The notes under the pieces: generated by a model | Seen by the model: only the letters and a program-made list of their open reading frames with translations | Told to the model about the DNA's origin: nothing | Databases searched by the model: none | Assembly (NCBI GenBank): GCA_022705125.1 | Contig: JAKJFB010000155.1 | Span: 1-6,911 of the forward strand | DNA length: 6,911 bases | Source of the DNA: Pseudomonadota bacterium | GTDB lineage: Bacteria; Pseudomonadota; Gammaproteobacteria; Pseudomonadales; UBA5518 | Direction of reading: 5' to 3' | Position numbers and translations under genes: made by a program | Shown: one piece after another, positions 5,041 through 6,911 of the stretch | Position numbering within the stretch: position 1 is the stretch's first letter | How the letters are laid out: every line of letters begins with the position of its first letter

Positions 5041-5391
5041 TTATTCGGCAGCGGCGCGGCGCAGTCCGGGTTCCGGGGCGGATCGCAGCGGCAGCCGTTC
5101 CTGACGCGGGTCTTCGCGCTGCAGATTGCCGTTCGCGTCCTCGAACAGCAGGGTGGCGGGGCGGTCGTGCTCGGGGGCCTTGACGGTCACGGTGTCGATG
5201 AAGGTGAACTGCCCGCTGCCGGCGCCGTTCGGCTTGACCTTGATGACGAGCTTGATCTCGCCAACCCGCCCGGTTTCGCCGCAGGCGGTACAGAGCGCGG
5301 CCAACTTCTCGTTGAGTTCGGCGGCGGCCGTGCCGCCGCGCATGAGCCCAAGCGTGTGGGCAAACAGGTCGGGGCGAATTTGCTTTTGCAT
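5041..5391 (-). CDS. Conserved phage protein of unknown function upstream of DUF2303
   Basis: A 116-residue protein with no transmembrane segment. Order: an N-terminal helix (RPDLFAHTLGLMRGG), a helical stretch (AELNEKLAALCTACGETG), a beta-rich centre (GEIKLVIKVKPNGAGSGQFTF) and a tail with RPATLLFEDANGNLQREDP. I recognise this layout as typical of small proteins next to DUF2303 genes in proteobacterial phages, but no function is known to me. The start ATG 5391 has GAGGA about 9 bases upstream. The final 20 or so residues (PLRSAPEPGLRRAAAE) look disordered. It is 27 bases from the DUF2303 start, so the two are likely co-transcribed. Confidence 0.75.
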   Translation of the reverse strand: MQKQIRPDLFAHTLGLMRGGTAAAELNEKLAALCTACGETGRVGEIKLVIKVKPNGAGSGQFTFIDTVTVKAPEHDRPATLLFEDANGNLQREDPRQERLPLRSAPEPGLRRAAAE

Positions 5392-5402
5392 GGAATGAAT
5401 CC

Positions 5403-5711
5403 TCAGGCAGTAACGCCGCGCGGTGCGGGCGGGAGTTCGCCCCGCAGCCAGCGCAGGCCGGCGGCGGTGACGAATGTGCGGGGATAGGTGACGTGCTCGC
5501 CGGCGGCGCGAAAGCCGGCGGGCAGGACCTCGAATCGGCCGGCGACCACCTGCGCGTCGGCGGGCAGGTAGTACTGCCGGGTGCCGCGGCGCCCGACCGG
5601 GCGCGAGCAGCGGCGCAGCACATGCCGGCGGCAGAGCACGTCGCAGAGGGCGTGCAGTGGCCAGCCGAGTGCTTCGGCGGTGCGGGCGAGGTCGAGGCGC
5701 TCGGCGGGCAT
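5403..5711 (-). CDS. KilAC-like domain protein (antirepressor C-terminal type)
   Basis: A 102-residue protein resembling the KilAC domain found at the C-terminus of phage antirepressors. It opens with a helix-turn-helix-like stretch (LARTAEALGWPLHALCDVL), and basic RRHVLRRCSRPVGRRG follows. It then has RQYYLPADAQVVAGRFEV, which parallels the usual PYQ-x-YIDAGYFEV segment, and ends in TYPRTFVTAAGLRWLRGEL, which parallels the TLVTGKGQ segment. No Ant or Bro N-domain is fused or adjacent. ATG 5711 is chosen because the longer reading from 5804 lies wholly inside the upstream gene, although its Shine-Dalgarno is weak. The gap to the upstream stop is 7 bases. A DNA-binding regulatory role is inferred from the domain. 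Confidence 0.6.
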   Translation of the reverse strand: MPAERLDLARTAEALGWPLHALCDVLCRRHVLRRCSRPVGRRGTRQYYLPADAQVVAGRFEVLPAGFRAAGEHVTYPRTFVTAAGLRWLRGELPPAPRGVTA

Positions 5712-5718
5712 CGGCGGG

Positions 5719-6393
5719 TTACTCGATCGGGGCGACGGCGTGCACCCAGTCCGGGGTGTCGAGCGCGCCGGCTTCGTCTTCGTCGATGACGACGCAGATG
5801 CCAATCGCCCGGACGTTCCGCCACTGCACGACGAGGTACGGCCCGGCGCGATAGATGCCGCGCCATGCGCAGTCGCGGCGGGCGACGATGGCTGCGTCGA
5901 TCAGTGGTGACAGCAGGATGGGGTCAGCCTGCATAGCGGGACTGGGCCGGTAAGCAGAGATGCACGCGAGCAGGCCGAAGATGCGATCTGCCTGTCTCAG
6001 GTCGGCGCGGCGAATATCGGTGCTGACGGTGACGGGCCTGTCCGCGTGCTCGCCGGTGGCGATGGTCAGATGCGCCCGGGCATCGAGGCCGTTCTCGGCG
6101 ACCAGCGTCAGCGTGCCGTTCGCCTCGTCGCAATCGTGCAGAGCCGTCATGCCTGCGGGCGGGACGCGGAACTGCATCGGGGTGTCGATCTGGGCGTCGA
6201 TGTGCTCGACGTAGGCGCACAGACTTTCGCGCGTAGCGACCAGCAGGGCGCCGGGGTGCGCGGGGAGCAGCGTGATGAGCGGATCGGTGGCCGTGGCGCT
6301 GTCGTCCGGATCAGGCATCAGCCGTCGCGGATCGCCGGCGACGATCGCCGCCGCGAGCACGCTCTTTGCGGGCAGAGTGATGGCCGTTGTCAT
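5719..6393 (-). CDS. Unknown phage protein, possibly sliding-clamp-like
   Basis: A 224-residue soluble protein without a family I can name firmly. It begins MTTAITLPAKSVLAAAIVAG and has LITLLPAHPGALLVATRESL near residues 39-58. It then shows alternating beta segments (GTLTLVAENGLDARAHLTIA) and a late block (GPYLVVQWRNVRAIGICVVI). The order of an N-terminal KAVLAA-like helix, an ALLVATDG-like strand and a terminal strand pair resembles divergent phage DnaN-like clamps. The usual TDGHR is replaced by TRESL, so the resemblance is weak. ATG 6393 overlaps the upstream stop as ATGA. It is certainly coding; the function is inference. Confidence 0.72.
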   Translation of the reverse strand: MTTAITLPAKSVLAAAIVAGDPRRLMPDPDDSATATDPLITLLPAHPGALLVATRESLCAYVEHIDAQIDTPMQFRVPPAGMTALHDCDEANGTLTLVAENGLDARAHLTIATGEHADRPVTVSTDIRRADLRQADRIFGLLACISAYRPSPAMQADPILLSPLIDAAIVARRDCAWRGIYRAGPYLVVQWRNVRAIGICVVIDEDEAGALDTPDWVHAVAPIE

Positions 6394-6818
6394 GCCTGCG
6401 TCTCCTTCGCCGGCGTCAGGCGATACCGGTTTGCGCGGCGGTCCTTCCGCGAGCGCACCAGCTTGCAGCCCTCGATTTTTCCGATGATGGCGCGCACGGC
6501 CCAGTCGTCGAGGTCCGTTGCTCGCGCGAGTTCACCGACCGTCATCGGTTCGGTGCTCAGCATCATCGCCTCGCGCACCAGCGCGAGCGGGTCGAGCTTC
6601 GGTTCCGCGGGCGCGCAGTAGTGCAGTGCATCGCCATCGCGCCACGCCAGGTTGAGCTGCAGCAGCAGGTCGGCCGCCGCCACCGCCTCGCGGTACGGCA
6701 CCCGGGCGCGCGTGCCGATCTCCTCGACGGGGATCGGCCCGTGCCGCAGGGCGCAGAGCACGCGCCCCGGCGCGCTGTTGGGTGCGTTGAGCACGTCCTT
6801 AGCGGTCGGCAGCAGCAT
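6390..6818 (-). CDS. Tandem winged-helix DNA-binding protein
   Basis: A 142-residue protein that appears to contain two winged-helix domains. The first is at about 15-68 (RVLCALRHGPIPVEEIGTRA, then VPYREAVAAADLLLQLNLA, then a wing DGDALHYC). The second is at about 78-136 (MTVGELARATDLDDWAVRAI, then IIGKIEGCKLVRSR, then a basic wing DRRANRYRLT). This suggests a replication or transcription control protein of the early region, but the exact family is unknown to me. ATG 6818 has CGGAGG 9 bases upstream, and its stop overlaps the next gene as ATGA. Confidence 0.7.
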   Translation of the reverse strand: MLLPTAKDVLNAPNSAPGRVLCALRHGPIPVEEIGTRARVPYREAVAAADLLLQLNLAWRDGDALHYCAPAEPKLDPLALVREAMMLSTEPMTVGELARATDLDDWAVRAIIGKIEGCKLVRSRKDRRANRYRLTPAKETQA

Positions 6819-6911
6819 GGTGTGTGCCCTCCGTGGCGGTGTGGCCGGTCACGCTCGCGAGCAGGCCGATGCAGGCGAGCGCGGCGAAGGCCAGCGCGAT
6901 GCGCCGCAGCT
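6799..6911 (-). CDS. C-terminal part of a small one-pass membrane peptide, cut by window edge
   Basis: The visible residues read LRRIALAFAALACIGLLASV followed by a hydrophilic tail to TAA 6801-6799. The hydrophobic run of about 17 residues after two Arg fits a membrane anchor or signal-like segment with the basic side in the cytoplasm. It overlaps the winged-helix gene by 20 bases. The start is outside the window. Another frame is also open here, so this is a moderate call. Confidence 0.45.
   Translation of the reverse strand, partial: LRRIALAFAALACIGLLASVTGHTATEGTHHAAADR

Noticed and set aside
4216..5487. 423-codon open frame on the plus strand
   Set aside because: It lies antisense to the clear DUF2303 gene and the 116-residue gene; high GC leaves antisense frames open, and the peptide shows no family features.
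5006..5866. 286-codon minus-strand frame
   Set aside because: It is an Arg/Pro-rich shadow across three better-supported genes.
1..6911. CRISPR array, tRNA, rRNA, insertion sequence or attachment site
   Set aside because: No regularly spaced repeats, cloverleaf, transposase or core-site duplication was seen; the integrase end and likely attP lie beyond the left edge.

Overview
The window reads as the early (integration/excision side) arm of a lambdoid-type prophage or temperate phage in a GC-rich proteobacterium, probably a beta- or gammaproteobacterium. The support is a lambda-family integrase and excisionase, a DUF2303 (YfdQ-like) protein, a KilAC-like domain, and a run of small phage-type zinc-ribbon genes. 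Base composition is strongly GC-rich, with mostly G/C third codon positions. All credible genes lie on the minus strand, so transcription runs from position 6911 towards 1.

In transcription order, the first block (6911 to 4189) holds the tail of a one-pass membrane peptide, a tandem winged-helix protein, an unknown 224-residue protein that may have a sliding-clamp-like layout, a KilAC-like domain protein, a conserved-looking 116-residue protein and the DUF2303 protein. A GC-rich hairpin (4155-4184) sits in the only real intergenic gap, 48 bases long.

The second block (4140 to 3420) is compact and broken-looking. It holds a 34-residue ORF whose N-terminus resembles a larger phage protein, and a 52-residue ORF whose last 33 residues match the tail of the PAPS-reductase-like protein found further on. 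It also holds the N-terminus only of a C5 cytosine methyltransferase, an acidic helical protein lacking an obvious start, and a 41-residue ORF. These look like leftovers of serial deletions that kept reading frames and stop/start overlaps.

The third block (3445 to 1182) encodes two zinc-ribbon-like proteins, a DUF6884 protein, a second methyltransferase N-terminal stub, and an intact-looking PP-loop PAPS-reductase-family protein. The last block is xis followed by int, which overlap by 20 bases as in lambda. int runs off the left edge before its C-terminal catalytic residues, so the attachment site is not visible.

Most genes from 4140 down to int are joined by ATGA, GTGA or TAATG stop/start overlaps, indicating one translationally coupled operon. 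No tRNA, rRNA, CRISPR array, insertion sequence or convincing promoter was seen.
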